Under the pieces are notes generated by a model that was not told the origin of the DNA, made no database searches, and was given only the letters and a program-made list of their open reading frames with translations. The translations under genes and the position numbers were made by a program. A stretch of 20,815 nucleotides of DNA from Prevotellaceae bacterium (GTDB taxonomy: Bacteria > Bacteroidota > Bacteroidia > Bacteroidales > Bacteroidaceae), in assembly GCA_905371275.1 (NCBI GenBank), contig CAJPLH010000012.1, positions 1 through 20,815 on the forward strand, given 5' to 3'. This document shows positions 1-6,489 of this stretch, in pieces; position 1 is the first letter of the stretch, and each line of letters begins with the position of its first letter.

Positions 1-21
1 CTTAAATTTACGTACTGCCAT
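1..21 (-). CDS. rplB: 50S ribosomal protein L2, N-terminal fragment (cut by window edge)
   Basis: Reading the minus strand from an ATG at position 21 gives MAVRKFK, which matches the usual start of bacterial L2, before the window ends. It begins 8 nt after the rplW stop codon, exactly where rplB sits in S10-type operons (L3-L4-L23-L2). L2 is a 23S rRNA-binding protein of the large subunit, needed for the peptidyl transferase centre. Only seven codons are visible, so the call rests on the short match plus gene order. Confidence 0.85.
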
Positions 22-29
22 TGTTTTGA

Positions 30-320
30 TTAGATATTGCTATAGAAATCGATGGCTTCGCCTTCCTTCACAGTGACAATAGCCTTCTTGAAAGCGTTGG
101 TGCGACCACGAAGGAGACCAGCGCGAGTATAGCGAGACTTGCTCTTACCAGCGTAAACCATTGTGTTTACGTCAGTAACCGTCACACCGTAGCGTGCTTC
201 TACCTCAGCTTTGATTTGGAGCTTGTTGGCAGTTGGCTTCACTACGAAACCGAACTTATTTTGCTTTTCTGAAAGCTCGTTCAGTTTTTCCGTAACGATG
301 GGTTTAATAATGAATGCCAT
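30..320 (-). CDS. rplW: 50S ribosomal protein L23
   Basis: L23 binds 23S rRNA at the polypeptide exit tunnel and is a docking site for trigger factor and SRP. The 96-residue product has the family's usual length. It begins with the typical MAFIIKPIVTEK block, the strand that opens L23 proteins, followed by a lysine-rich centre (VKPTANKLQIKAEVEARYGV) and the segment around AGKSKSRYTRAG, which corresponds to the rRNA-binding loop. It follows rplD with a 23-nt gap and is followed 8 nt later by rplB, so it is cotranscribed with rplC-rplD. Nothing is unusual. The identification is firm from both sequence and position. Confidence 0.96.
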   Translation of the reverse strand: MAFIIKPIVTEKLNELSEKQNKFGFVVKPTANKLQIKAEVEARYGVTVTDVNTMVYAGKSKSRYTRAGLLRGRTNAFKKAIVTVKEGEAIDFYSNI

Positions 321-343
321 TACTTCGTTGTTTAATGAGATGA

Positions 344-973
344 TTACTTAGCGAGTACTTCTTCAACCTTTGCTACTGCGCTCTCGGTGAGTACCAAAAC
401 AGAGGCATCAAGCACACCATAAGTATTGATATCAGAAGCAACAGCAACTTTTGCCTTTGGAAGATTGCGGGCAGAGAGATAGAGGTTCTTGTCGCTACCA
501 GCTGCTACCACGAGCACCTTCTTACCTGCGAGATTAAGATCGTTGAGCAAAGCAATGAAGTTCTTAGTTTTGGGAGCTTCGAAAGTAAAGTCTTCCACTA
601 CTACGAGCGCATTTTCTTGCACCTTGTAACTCAAAGCAGAGCGGCGAGCCAATTGCTTCACCTTCTTGTTGAGTTTAAAACGATAGTCACGAGGTTTAGG
701 ACCAAACACGCGAGCACCACCTACGAGCAATGGAGAGTTGATGTCACCACGACGTGCACCACCACCACCTTTTTGACGGCCGAGCTTGCGAGTAGAACCA
801 GAGAGTTCGCTACGTTCTTTTGTTTTTGCAGTTCCTTGACGTTGTGCAGCAAGATATTGCTTCACATCAAGATAGATTGCGTGGTCATTAGGCTCAACAC
901 CGAAGACACTGTCGTTAAGAGTCACCTTCTTACCAGTGTCCTGACCCTTAATATTCAATACACTAACTTCCAT
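344..973 (-). CDS. rplD: 50S ribosomal protein L4
   Basis: L4 is a 23S rRNA-binding protein whose extended loop lines the exit tunnel; in gamma-proteobacteria it also represses its own S10 operon. The 209-residue product is of normal length. The tunnel loop is visible at about residues 45-95, with the conserved basic stretch ending in GGGGARRGDINSP and the FGPKPRDY motif just after it. The C-terminal half carries the Rossmann-like segments (KVLVVAAGSDKN, NTYGVLDASVLVL). It starts 3 nt downstream of the rplC stop, so translation is probably coupled. If L4 regulates this operon here, the structured leader upstream of rplC would be the target; that is inference. Confidence 0.97.
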   Translation of the reverse strand: MEVSVLNIKGQDTGKKVTLNDSVFGVEPNDHAIYLDVKQYLAAQRQGTAKTKERSELSGSTRKLGRQKGGGGARRGDINSPLLVGGARVFGPKPRDYRFKLNKKVKQLARRSALSYKVQENALVVVEDFTFEAPKTKNFIALLNDLNLAGKKVLVVAAGSDKNLYLSARNLPKAKVAVASDINTYGVLDASVLVLTESAVAKVEEVLAK

Positions 974-976
974 GTC

Positions 977-1591
977 TTACTTTTCTACGATTACGATTGA
1001 ACCATTGCAACCAGGAACACTACCCTTCACCAAGAGGAGGTTGTGTTCAGGGATTACCTTAATAACCTTCAAGTTTTGAGTAGTCACGCGCTTACCGCCC
1101 ATTTGACCACCCATGCGCAGACCCTTGAACACCTTTGCAGGGTAAGAGCAAGCACCAATAGAACCGGGCTTACGGAGGCGGTCATCTTGACCATGAGTAG
1201 ACTGACCTACACCACCGAATCCGTGACGTTTCACAACACCTTGGAAGCCTTTACCTTTGGAAGTTCCGACAACATCAACGAAGTCATTTTCACCAAAGAG
1301 TTCTACAGTCACAGCTTCACCGAGATTGAGCTCTTGTTCGTAAACAAACTCAGCCAAGTGACGTTTGGGAGTAACACCAGCCTTCTTGAAGTGACCGAGG
1401 AGAGGAGCAGAAACATTCTTTTCCTTTACATCCTGAAAGCCAACTTGCACAGCAGAATAACCGTCTTTTTCAACAGTCTTAATCTGAGTTACTACGCAAG
1501 GACCGCATTCAATTACAGTGCACGGCACATTTTTGCCGTCGGCACCGAAAACGGAAGTCATTCCGATTTTCTTACCTAATAATCCTGGCAT
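977..1591 (-). CDS. rplC: 50S ribosomal protein L3
   Basis: L3 is one of the first proteins to bind 23S rRNA and reaches into the peptidyl transferase centre. The product is 204 residues, normal for the family, and starts MPGLLGKKIGMTSVF as is common for L3. The family signature is present in the second half: HGFGGVGQSTHG, then RKPGSIGACSYPAKVFKG and MGGQMGGKRVT, which form the long loop near the active centre. It is the first gene of the operon here: no rpsJ (S10) precedes it, and the promoter lies about 150 nt upstream with a structured leader between. It is followed by rplD after 3 nt. Confidence 0.97.
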   Translation of the reverse strand: MPGLLGKKIGMTSVFGADGKNVPCTVIECGPCVVTQIKTVEKDGYSAVQVGFQDVKEKNVSAPLLGHFKKAGVTPKRHLAEFVYEQELNLGEAVTVELFGENDFVDVVGTSKGKGFQGVVKRHGFGGVGQSTHGQDDRLRKPGSIGACSYPAKVFKGLRMGGQMGGKRVTTQNLKVIKVIPEHNLLLVKGSVPGCNGSIVIVEK

Positions 1592-1738
1592 TTGGAATTT
1601 TATTGATTTTTGATTTCGTAGCCCGCCTCAGTCACTACCTCAGCGGGGCGAATGGTTATTATTCAAGTTTTAAGTCGTATAACCTACTGATTATCACGGC
1701 TTATAGCCGTAGAAGAGCACACAGCTCTTACTTTTTGC
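1592..1738 (-). promoter_or_regulatory. Structured 5' leader of the rplC operon
   Basis: The transcript leading into rplC should carry about 147 nt with three hairpins. These are 1713-1729 (stem AAGAGC/GCTCTT, 5-nt loop), 1696-1710 (stem ACGGCT/AGCCGT, 3-nt loop) and 1621-1649 (GCCCGC paired with GCGGGGC, one bulged G, loop of 16 nt). No T-run follows any of them, so simple attenuation is not evident. Ribosomal protein operons commonly carry leaders bound by one of their own proteins, and L4 does this in the gamma-proteobacterial S10 operon. Whether this leader does so is inference. Confidence 0.55.
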
Positions 1739-1742
1739 GGTA

Positions 1743-1774
1743 CAAAGATACGAACTTTTTCTGAAACAGACAAG
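1743..1774 (-). promoter_or_regulatory. Bacteroidetes-type promoter of the rplC operon
   Basis: On the minus strand the -7 element TATCTTTG (1750 down to 1743) fits TAnnTTTG. A CTTG reads from 1774 down to 1771, and its TTG is exactly 20 nt upstream of the -7 element. The start of transcription is expected near 1737-1739. The rest of the gap, 1775-1931, is AT-rich and shows no gene or convincing terminator for the upstream lipoprotein gene. Confidence 0.75.
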
Positions 1775-1931
1775 CAAATCGGCTAATTTTCAAGCATTTT
1801 CTACTATTTTCTTCTCAATTCTGCATCGAGCAACAACCCACCCCTTCCTCAAAAACGGCATTCCAACAAAAGTATTTTTAATTTTCGGCCAAGACAAATC
1901 GGAGATGACAAGCATTTTTATGACCTTATTC

Positions 1932-2489
1932 TCATATATGACCAGCTGCCTTGCGAATTGCCAGTAACAGTTTATCATAGGTAGGCACTGGGCTATCGGT
2001 GAAAACGGCAGCTACAATCCCTTTCGGATCGACTACATAGATACGCGGAATCGTTTTCTGCGCAAATCGATGGTACAACGTTCTATTGCCCGGTGCATAA
2101 TAAGGTATATCAAAACCATTCGCCTTCCAGTAGTTCGCCACTTCCGCCGTTGTTTGTTCGCGAGCAATGGCACAACAACGCACTGCCACACCATCAACAC
2201 GATTCTCTTGCGAACGAACTCTCGTCACAAGTTTCTGAAACTCGGGTAAAAATCGCTGACAATCGGAACATTCCGTATCGAAGAAAACCACTACTTTCAC
2301 GGAGTGTCTATCAGCATGTGATTGAAACAGACTTCCATCAGACAACCGAATATCAAACTTAGGCACACTATCGCCCACACCAATTGAAGCGGAACTCTCC
2401 ACCCGTTCTTTTTCTCCAATACAACTTTGTAACACTCCTCCCACCATCACAAAGAAAAACAAAACAGACACAAACGTTTTCATAAGCAT
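1932..2489 (-). CDS. Thioredoxin-fold (redoxin/TlpA-like) lipoprotein
   Basis: A 185-residue predicted lipoprotein with a thioredoxin-like domain. The N-terminus has a lysine, a hydrophobic stretch and the lipobox LQSC with the acylated cysteine at residue 23. The domain begins near residue 35 (VGDSVPKFDIRLSDG, typical of AhpC/TSA-Redoxin members), and the strand VVVFFDTECSDCQRF holds a CxxC pair at residues 73 and 76. Later comes IPRIYVVDPKGIVAAV, the cis-proline strand of this fold. Such proteins act in the periplasm as thiol-disulfide oxidoreductases; the substrate is unknown. A second ATG at 2483 (MKTF) is an equally good start. It is divergent from the sigma-54 activator operon and has its own -7 box at 2593-2600. 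Confidence 0.85.
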   Translation of the reverse strand: MLMKTFVSVLFFFVMVGGVLQSCIGEKERVESSASIGVGDSVPKFDIRLSDGSLFQSHADRHSVKVVVFFDTECSDCQRFLPEFQKLVTRVRSQENRVDGVAVRCCAIAREQTTAEVANYWKANGFDIPYYAPGNRTLYHRFAQKTIPRIYVVDPKGIVAAVFTDSPVPTYDKLLLAIRKAAGHI

Positions 2490-2592
2490 ATAATATAATT
2501 AGGAATCTATCTTCTGAAAGACGACAAAGCAATGAGATGAATGAGCCACGACAGCCATTATGAAAATCAAGAAAGCGACGCGCTACATTTCG

Positions 2593-2600
2593 CAAATGTA
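2593..2600 (-). promoter_or_regulatory. -7 element for the thioredoxin-like lipoprotein gene
   Basis: Minus strand TACATTTG fits TAnnTTTG and lies about 105 nt upstream of the start codon. No TTG is found at the expected distance, so only the -7 box supports it. Confidence 0.45.
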
Positions 2601-2642
2601 CGAAAAACAAGAGAAATAGAGATACAGATAGAAATAAATTCG

Positions 2643-2650
2643 TAAATTTG
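2643..2650 (+). promoter_or_regulatory. -7 element for the activator-lptE-secG operon
   Basis: TAAATTTG fits TAnnTTTG. It places the transcript start near 2655 and therefore rules out the TTG at 2648 as a start codon, supporting the ATG at 2759 with a leader of about 100 nt. The -33 position lacks TTG. It is 42 bp from the divergent -7 box of the neighbouring gene. Confidence 0.5.
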
Positions 2651-2758
2651 CAGTCACTATTTCTTTGGGGCACTCTGCCTACTCCCTATATGCTGCACGC
2701 ATCGACAGTAGGCACAGCCCCTTCACCCCCTATGAGCAACTCCGCTCTGAGTCAAAAT

Positions 2759-4009
2759 ATGAACGAGAAAGAACTACAATCCGTCAAACAACGCTACGGC
2801 ATCGTTGGTAACAGCGATGCGCTCAATCGTGCCATAGAGACAGCCCTCAAAGTGGCAAGCGTGGATTTGTCTGTCCTCATTCAGGGTGAAAACGGTGTGG
2901 GTAAGGAAATCATTCCGCGCATCATCCACGATGCGAGCCCACGCAAGCGAAAAAGATACCTCGCCCTCAACTGCGGTGCCATTCCAGAAGGAACCATCGA
3001 CTCCGAACTCTTCGGTCACGTCAAAGGAGCTTTCACCGGCAGTGTAGACAGTCGCGAAGGCTATTTCTCGGCAGCCGATGGAGGGACACTCTTTTTAGAC
3101 GAAGTGGGCGAACTTCCGCTGCAAACTCAAGTGCGCCTTTTGCGCGTGCTGGAAACTGGCGAATACATCCCCGTGGGGTCAAGCGAGGTGAAGAAAACCA
3201 ATGTTCGCATTGTGGCGGCTACCAATGTCAATATGCAACAAGCCATTGCAGAACGACAATTCCGCCAAGACCTCTACTACAGATTGGCCGCAGTGCCCAT
3301 CTCCATCCCTCCCTTGCGCGATCGCGGCAACGATATAGACATCCTGTTTCGCAAATTTGCGCTGGAGATGAGCGAACGCTATCAGATGCCCCCCATTCGT
3401 CTCAACGAAGCCGCGCGCGCTGCCCTCCTCTCTTATAGTTGGCCTGGCAATATCCGACAACTCAAGAATGTGGCAGAAACGATGTCCGTCACAGAAGACA
3501 CTCGAGAAATCACTCCTGCGATTCTGGCACAATACATCAATTTCCAAACGGAACATACGCAAATCACGGTGAGCGGTGGACACAAGGCAATTGAACCCAC
3601 TGAGCCTAACGTGCGACTCGAAACGGACACGAATACCATTTTGCAGATGATTTTGACACTGCGCCACGACATCGAACAACTCAAGTCTGAAGTGGCACAG
3701 TTAAAAAAAGGACAATGGTCGCCAATCAACAATGCGCCTAACAACGCCCCAAACCTGTTGGCCTATCATGTCGACTCTCCCGACATTGCTCACGAAATCA
3801 TTGACAATGCCGAAGAGATTGTTGACGACATTCCCGTCCACCCTTCCAACAATGCACCCTTGCGCACCAAGAACGATGTGGAACGTGATTTGATTGTCCA
3901 AGCGTTGCATAAATATAATGGCCACCGCAAACAAGCAGCCGATCAAATTGGTATTTCCGAACGTACGTTGTACCGCAAGATAAAGGAATACGGACTAGAA
4001 GATTTATAA
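2759..4009 (+). CDS. Sigma-54-type AAA+ transcriptional activator with Fis-type HTH, no receiver domain
   Basis: A 416-residue regulator of the NtrC/PspF class, which hydrolyses ATP to open promoters held by RpoN polymerase. The AAA+ domain starts almost at the N-terminus: Walker A GENGVGKE at 43-50, the sigma-54 contact loop at 90-95, Walker B GGTLFLDE at 108-115, and WPGNIRQL near 228. A likely short coiled coil follows (about 290-316), then a proline/asparagine-rich linker, and a Fis-type helix-turn-helix at 373-416. There is no receiver or sensor domain ahead of the AAA+ part, so control must come from another protein or from expression level. The contact loop reads GAFTGS instead of GAFTGA. 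The start was chosen because MNEKELQSVKQRYGIVG is how I remember related proteins beginning, and because the promoter overlaps the upstream region of the frame. It heads an operon with lptE 14 nt downstream. Confidence 0.9.
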   Translation: MNEKELQSVKQRYGIVGNSDALNRAIETALKVASVDLSVLIQGENGVGKEIIPRIIHDASPRKRKRYLALNCGAIPEGTIDSELFGHVKGAFTGSVDSREGYFSAADGGTLFLDEVGELPLQTQVRLLRVLETGEYIPVGSSEVKKTNVRIVAATNVNMQQAIAERQFRQDLYYRLAAVPISIPPLRDRGNDIDILFRKFALEMSERYQMPPIRLNEAARAALLSYSWPGNIRQLKNVAETMSVTEDTREITPAILAQYINFQTEHTQITVSGGHKAIEPTEPNVRLETDTNTILQMILTLRHDIEQLKSEVAQLKKGQWSPINNAPNNAPNLLAYHVDSPDIAHEIIDNAEEIVDDIPVHPSNNAPLRTKNDVERDLIVQALHKYNGHRKQAADQIGISERTLYRKIKEYGLEDL

Positions 4010-4023
4010 TCCCACAATTCACC

Positions 4024-4575
4024 ATGCGATTTACATTGTCCTCACTAAGGGATGCTCATTCCCGACTGCAAAACTGGTTGATACTTTGTCTCCCCACGCT
4101 CCTCACCTTCATTTTGGTGGGATGTAGCGTGTCCTACAAATTCACGGGAACAAATCTCAACTACGATTTGATCAAGACCTTGCAAATCGACAACATTGCC
4201 AACCGCGCCCCATATGGTTGGGCACCGATGCAGGCCATGTTCAACAACCGCTTGCAAGACCAATATGTCAATCAAACGCGCTTACGGATGGTGAAACGCA
4301 ACGGCGACTTGCACCTTTCTGGCGAAATCACAGGTTACGACCAATTCAACAAATCGATTGCGGCCGATGGTTATTCTTCGCAGGTGCAACTCCGCATCAC
4401 GGTGAATATTCGTTTTGAAAACCGCAAAACCAACCAACGCTGGGAAAGACAATTCTCTGCCACAGCACCCTATGATGCCAACCTGCAACTCTCGCAAGTG
4501 CAAGAACGACTGGTCACGGAATTGATACGCGACATCTGCGATCAGATTTTCAATGCCACCGTTGCCGACTGGTAA
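4024..4575 (+). CDS. lptE: LPS assembly lipoprotein LptE
   Basis: A 183-residue predicted outer membrane lipoprotein of the LptE family, which plugs the LptD barrel and helps deliver lipopolysaccharide to the cell surface. The signal peptide is preceded by an unusually long polar N-terminus (about 17 residues) and ends in lipobox LVGC with cysteine 34. The mature part begins SVSYKFTGTNLNYDLIKTLQ and contains the alternating beta-strand pattern seen in Bacteroidetes LptE (DLHLSGEITGYDQ, VQLRITVNIRFENRKTNQRW, then a C-terminal helix RLVTELIRDICDQIFNATV). It lies directly after the sigma-54-type activator and before the TPR-like gene and secG. Bacteroidales LptE proteins diverge strongly from E. 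coli, so the name rests on family pattern and order. Confidence 0.85.
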   Translation: MRFTLSSLRDAHSRLQNWLILCLPTLLTFILVGCSVSYKFTGTNLNYDLIKTLQIDNIANRAPYGWAPMQAMFNNRLQDQYVNQTRLRMVKRNGDLHLSGEITGYDQFNKSIAADGYSSQVQLRITVNIRFENRKTNQRWERQFSATAPYDANLQLSQVQERLVTELIRDICDQIFNATVADW

Positions 4576-4656
4576 TCGTTCCCCCACAAACTCCTTCACA
4601 CTACACACTGTTGTGCTCAGCACGCATCACTACCCTACGCACTATTTCACGTAATA

Positions 4657-5427
4657 ATGGATATAGCCTATCTTCTCGAACATCCCGAAGTTCTCGACGA
4701 TTCGACCTTTCAGCATCTCAGTAAGATGGTGGAGGAATATCCCTATTACCATGCAGCGCGTTTGCTCGTGGTGCAAAATGCGCACAAAATCAAGCACGAG
4801 CGTTATGAAGAGGAATTGCGCAAAGCCGCAATCCTTCTGCCCGACCGCCAACCACTGTTCCAACTGGCCAAGGCTCACGAATATGACTTGCCCCAGAAAG
4901 CAGTTCGCAAATCAGCTCCACCGGCCAACGACAGAATGGCAACGCTCATCGACGGATTCCTCAATCGCACCAAAGGAGAAGAAGAGGGTGCCAACAGAAT
5001 ACCGACCGCTGACCCCACTTCCGACTATATGAGCTATCTCTTCCAACAAGAAGCCATTGCCGTTGCCGTGGCATCACAATATGGTGCAGAAGCTCCCCCA
5101 AAGTTGGAAAATCCCAACGACCGCACGCAGTCGCTCATCGACCAATTTATGTCCGTTCCTCCCGAAGAACGCATCAATTTGTCAGAGTCTCCACCAAGTA
5201 GTGCCGATAGTATCAACTACTCTGACACTGCATTGGCAGAAGATATCGTGGCAGAAGGCTGTTATTCCGAATCATTGGCTAAAATCTGCATCCAACAAGG
5301 ACGATATGAGCGCGCAATTGCAATTCTGACCCAAATTCATTTGAATAATCCAAGAAAAAGTGCTTACTTTGCAGATCAAATACGCTTTTTGCGCAAATTA
5401 GCAATCAACAATAAATACAAATCATAA
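4657..5427 (+). CDS. Cytoplasmic TPR-like protein of unknown function
   Basis: A 256-residue protein with no signal peptide or membrane segment. The N-terminal third is helical (LLEHPEVLDDSTFQHLSKMV, then EYPYYHAARLLVVQNAHK), the centre is low in structure and rich in Asn, Pro and acidic residues, and the C-terminus has one clear tetratricopeptide-like helix pair at about 210-240 (ESLAKICIQQGRYERAIAIL followed by TQIHLNNPRKSAYFA). It lies 81 nt after lptE and ends 7 nt before secG, so it is in the same transcript. My recollection is that this gene keeps its place between lptE and secG in many Bacteroidales, which suggests a link to envelope biogenesis or secretion; no biochemical role can be read from the sequence. 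Confidence 0.75.
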   Translation: MDIAYLLEHPEVLDDSTFQHLSKMVEEYPYYHAARLLVVQNAHKIKHERYEEELRKAAILLPDRQPLFQLAKAHEYDLPQKAVRKSAPPANDRMATLIDGFLNRTKGEEEGANRIPTADPTSDYMSYLFQQEAIAVAVASQYGAEAPPKLENPNDRTQSLIDQFMSVPPEERINLSESPPSSADSINYSDTALAEDIVAEGCYSESLAKICIQQGRYERAIAILTQIHLNNPRKSAYFADQIRFLRKLAINNKYKS

Positions 5428-5434
5428 ACCCATC

Positions 5435-5812
5435 ATGTACACGCTTTTTGTTATTTTGGCCGTCATCACCGCCATCCTCCTTACCATTGTGGTCCTCATT
5501 CAGGAATCTAAAGGTGGTGGTCTCGCCTCTAACGTTTCAGGTGCAAACTCAGTGCTCGGTGTACGCAAGACTACCGACTTTGTGGAAAAAGCCACTTGGA
5601 CGCTTGCTGCATTCCTCGTAGTTTTTAGTGTTGCCACCAGCTTCTTCATGCACGAAGACTCAAGCTTCGATGTGACCAACATCAAGGAAGCAGCTCCTGC
5701 ACAACCCCAAATGCCAGCTCCAGCACCTGCTACTCCTGCCGCTAAAACTCCTGCGGCTCCAGCTGCTCCTGCGGCACCTGCTGCACCCGCTGCTCCTGCA
5801 GCAACCAAATAA
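5435..5812 (+). CDS. secG: Protein translocase subunit SecG with Ala/Pro-rich tail
   Basis: SecG is the small accessory subunit of the SecYEG channel. The 125-residue product has two membrane segments (about 2-22 and 53-72) separated by the cytoplasmic loop with the conserved QESKGGGLAS motif. After the second segment comes a tail of about 45 residues made almost only of Ala and Pro, ending in repeated Ala-Ala-Pro units. E. coli SecG is of similar total length, but this tail is a Bacteroidetes-style extension whose role is unknown. The tail is encoded by GC-rich near-repeats (about 5690-5810) that may vary in copy number. It closes the operon and is followed by a hairpin with a T-run at 5865-5903. 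Confidence 0.93.
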   Translation: MYTLFVILAVITAILLTIVVLIQESKGGGLASNVSGANSVLGVRKTTDFVEKATWTLAAFLVVFSVATSFFMHEDSSFDVTNIKEAAPAQPQMPAPAPATPAAKTPAAPAAPAAPAAPAAPAATK

Positions 5813-5864
5813 GGAAACGAACCGCACACATTGGTGCGCGAATTCGAACCCCTATTCAACAGCT

Positions 5865-5903
5865 GGGGGTGTTACAAAACTAAGTTTTGTAGCACCTCCT
5901 TTT
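5865..5903 (+). terminator. Hairpin terminator after secG
   Basis: Inverted repeat 5868-5881 (GGTGTTACAAAACT) against 5883-5896 (AGTTTTGTAGCACC) pairs fully apart from one G-U wobble. Three further pairs can form outward, and TCCTTTT follows. It lies 52 nt after the secG stop. Confidence 0.65.
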
Positions 5904-5997
5904 GGTGTTTCATAAAGGGATAAAATGCAAGGCATAGAGATGCAAACTAAAGCTAGACATTGAAAATCAGGCAGCAATTTTCCCCTTGTGAAACACG
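5904..5997. repeat. Imperfect inverted repeat, about 26-bp arms
   Basis: The left arm around 5905-5926 (GTGTTTCATAAAGGGATAAA...) is repeated in inverted form around 5976-5996, with GTGTTTCA/TGAAACAC paired perfectly and roughly 5 mismatches over the rest. A GGCATAG/CTATGCC pair (5931 and 6015) is also nearby. It may be a folded RNA or a remnant of a mobile sequence. Confidence 0.4.
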
Positions 5998-6109
5998 CTG
6001 GACTTTTTCTTTGGCTATGCCTACCTACTTCCCTATCAAAATCTGTACTCTGACAACTAACCATACTCAATGTTTTTTTGCTGTTAAGAAAACTATATCA
6101 CCCCTTCCC

Positions 6110-6489
6110 ACGCGTGCGCGCGTGCGCACCCTACAGGGATTTTGCATTTTTTGCTGTCACAAGTGTCACACGTTGTCACATAACCCTCTGTACGTAAATT
6201 AGTTAGCCCCATATTATAACATTCGTTACACATTTTCGCCCAAGAAGTGGCAAAATGAGCTGAACCCAACAACAAACGACGGCTCATCTTCACTAAAACG
6301 ACGTGTTGTTTTCACCAAAACAACGTGTAGTTTTCATTAAAACGACGTGTGGTTTTCACCAAAACGACGTGTGGTTTTCACTAAAACAACGGCTCACTTG
6401 AAGGTGAAAAACACTAGTTTGAAAAAGGTCTGTGTGACACTTGTGACAGCAAAAAATGCAAAATCCCTGTAGGACGCGCGCGCACGCGT
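6110..6489. repeat. Long inverted repeat element with GC-rich outer ends
   Basis: The arms 6130-6171 and 6432-6473 are perfect inverted copies over 42 bp. Each contains CCTACAGGGATTTTGC and a TGTCACA-type end. Outside them, after a few unmatched bases, a 13-bp alternating purine-pyrimidine segment (ACGCGTGCGCGCG at 6110-6122, its complement at 6477-6489) is also inverted. The arms enclose 260 bp that contain the 22-bp tandem array. No transposase frame and no flanking target duplication is seen. The overall size, about 380 bp, is in the range of non-autonomous elements, but a folded non-coding RNA locus or protein-binding region is equally possible. Confidence 0.8.
6276..6397 (+). repeat. 22-bp tandem repeat, five copies plus a partial sixth
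   Basis: Units start at 6276, 6298, 6320, 6342 and 6364, each 22 bp. The consensus is close to ACGACGTGTGGTTTTCACYAAA (first 18 bases ACGACGTGTGGTTTTCAC). A decayed sixth unit starts at 6386. The first and sixth units share the variant ACGGCTCA, the middle four share ACGTGT. Copies are directly abutting with no spacers, so this is not a CRISPR. It lies centrally between the arms of the long inverted repeat. Confidence 0.9.

Noticed and set aside
1043..1579. Plus-strand frame of 178 codons opposite rplC
   Set aside because: Antisense shadow of a highly conserved ribosomal protein gene.
1592..1931. Search for a tRNA or rpsJ upstream of rplC
   Set aside because: No cloverleaf, no S10-like frame; only hairpins and AT-rich sequence.
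1790..1978. Small minus-strand frame between rplC and the thioredoxin-like gene
   Set aside because: It overlaps the end of the thioredoxin-like gene, has no motif and no ribosome binding or promoter signal of its own.
6276..6397. Possible CRISPR array
   Set aside because: The 22-bp units abut directly with no unique spacers and no cas genes are near.
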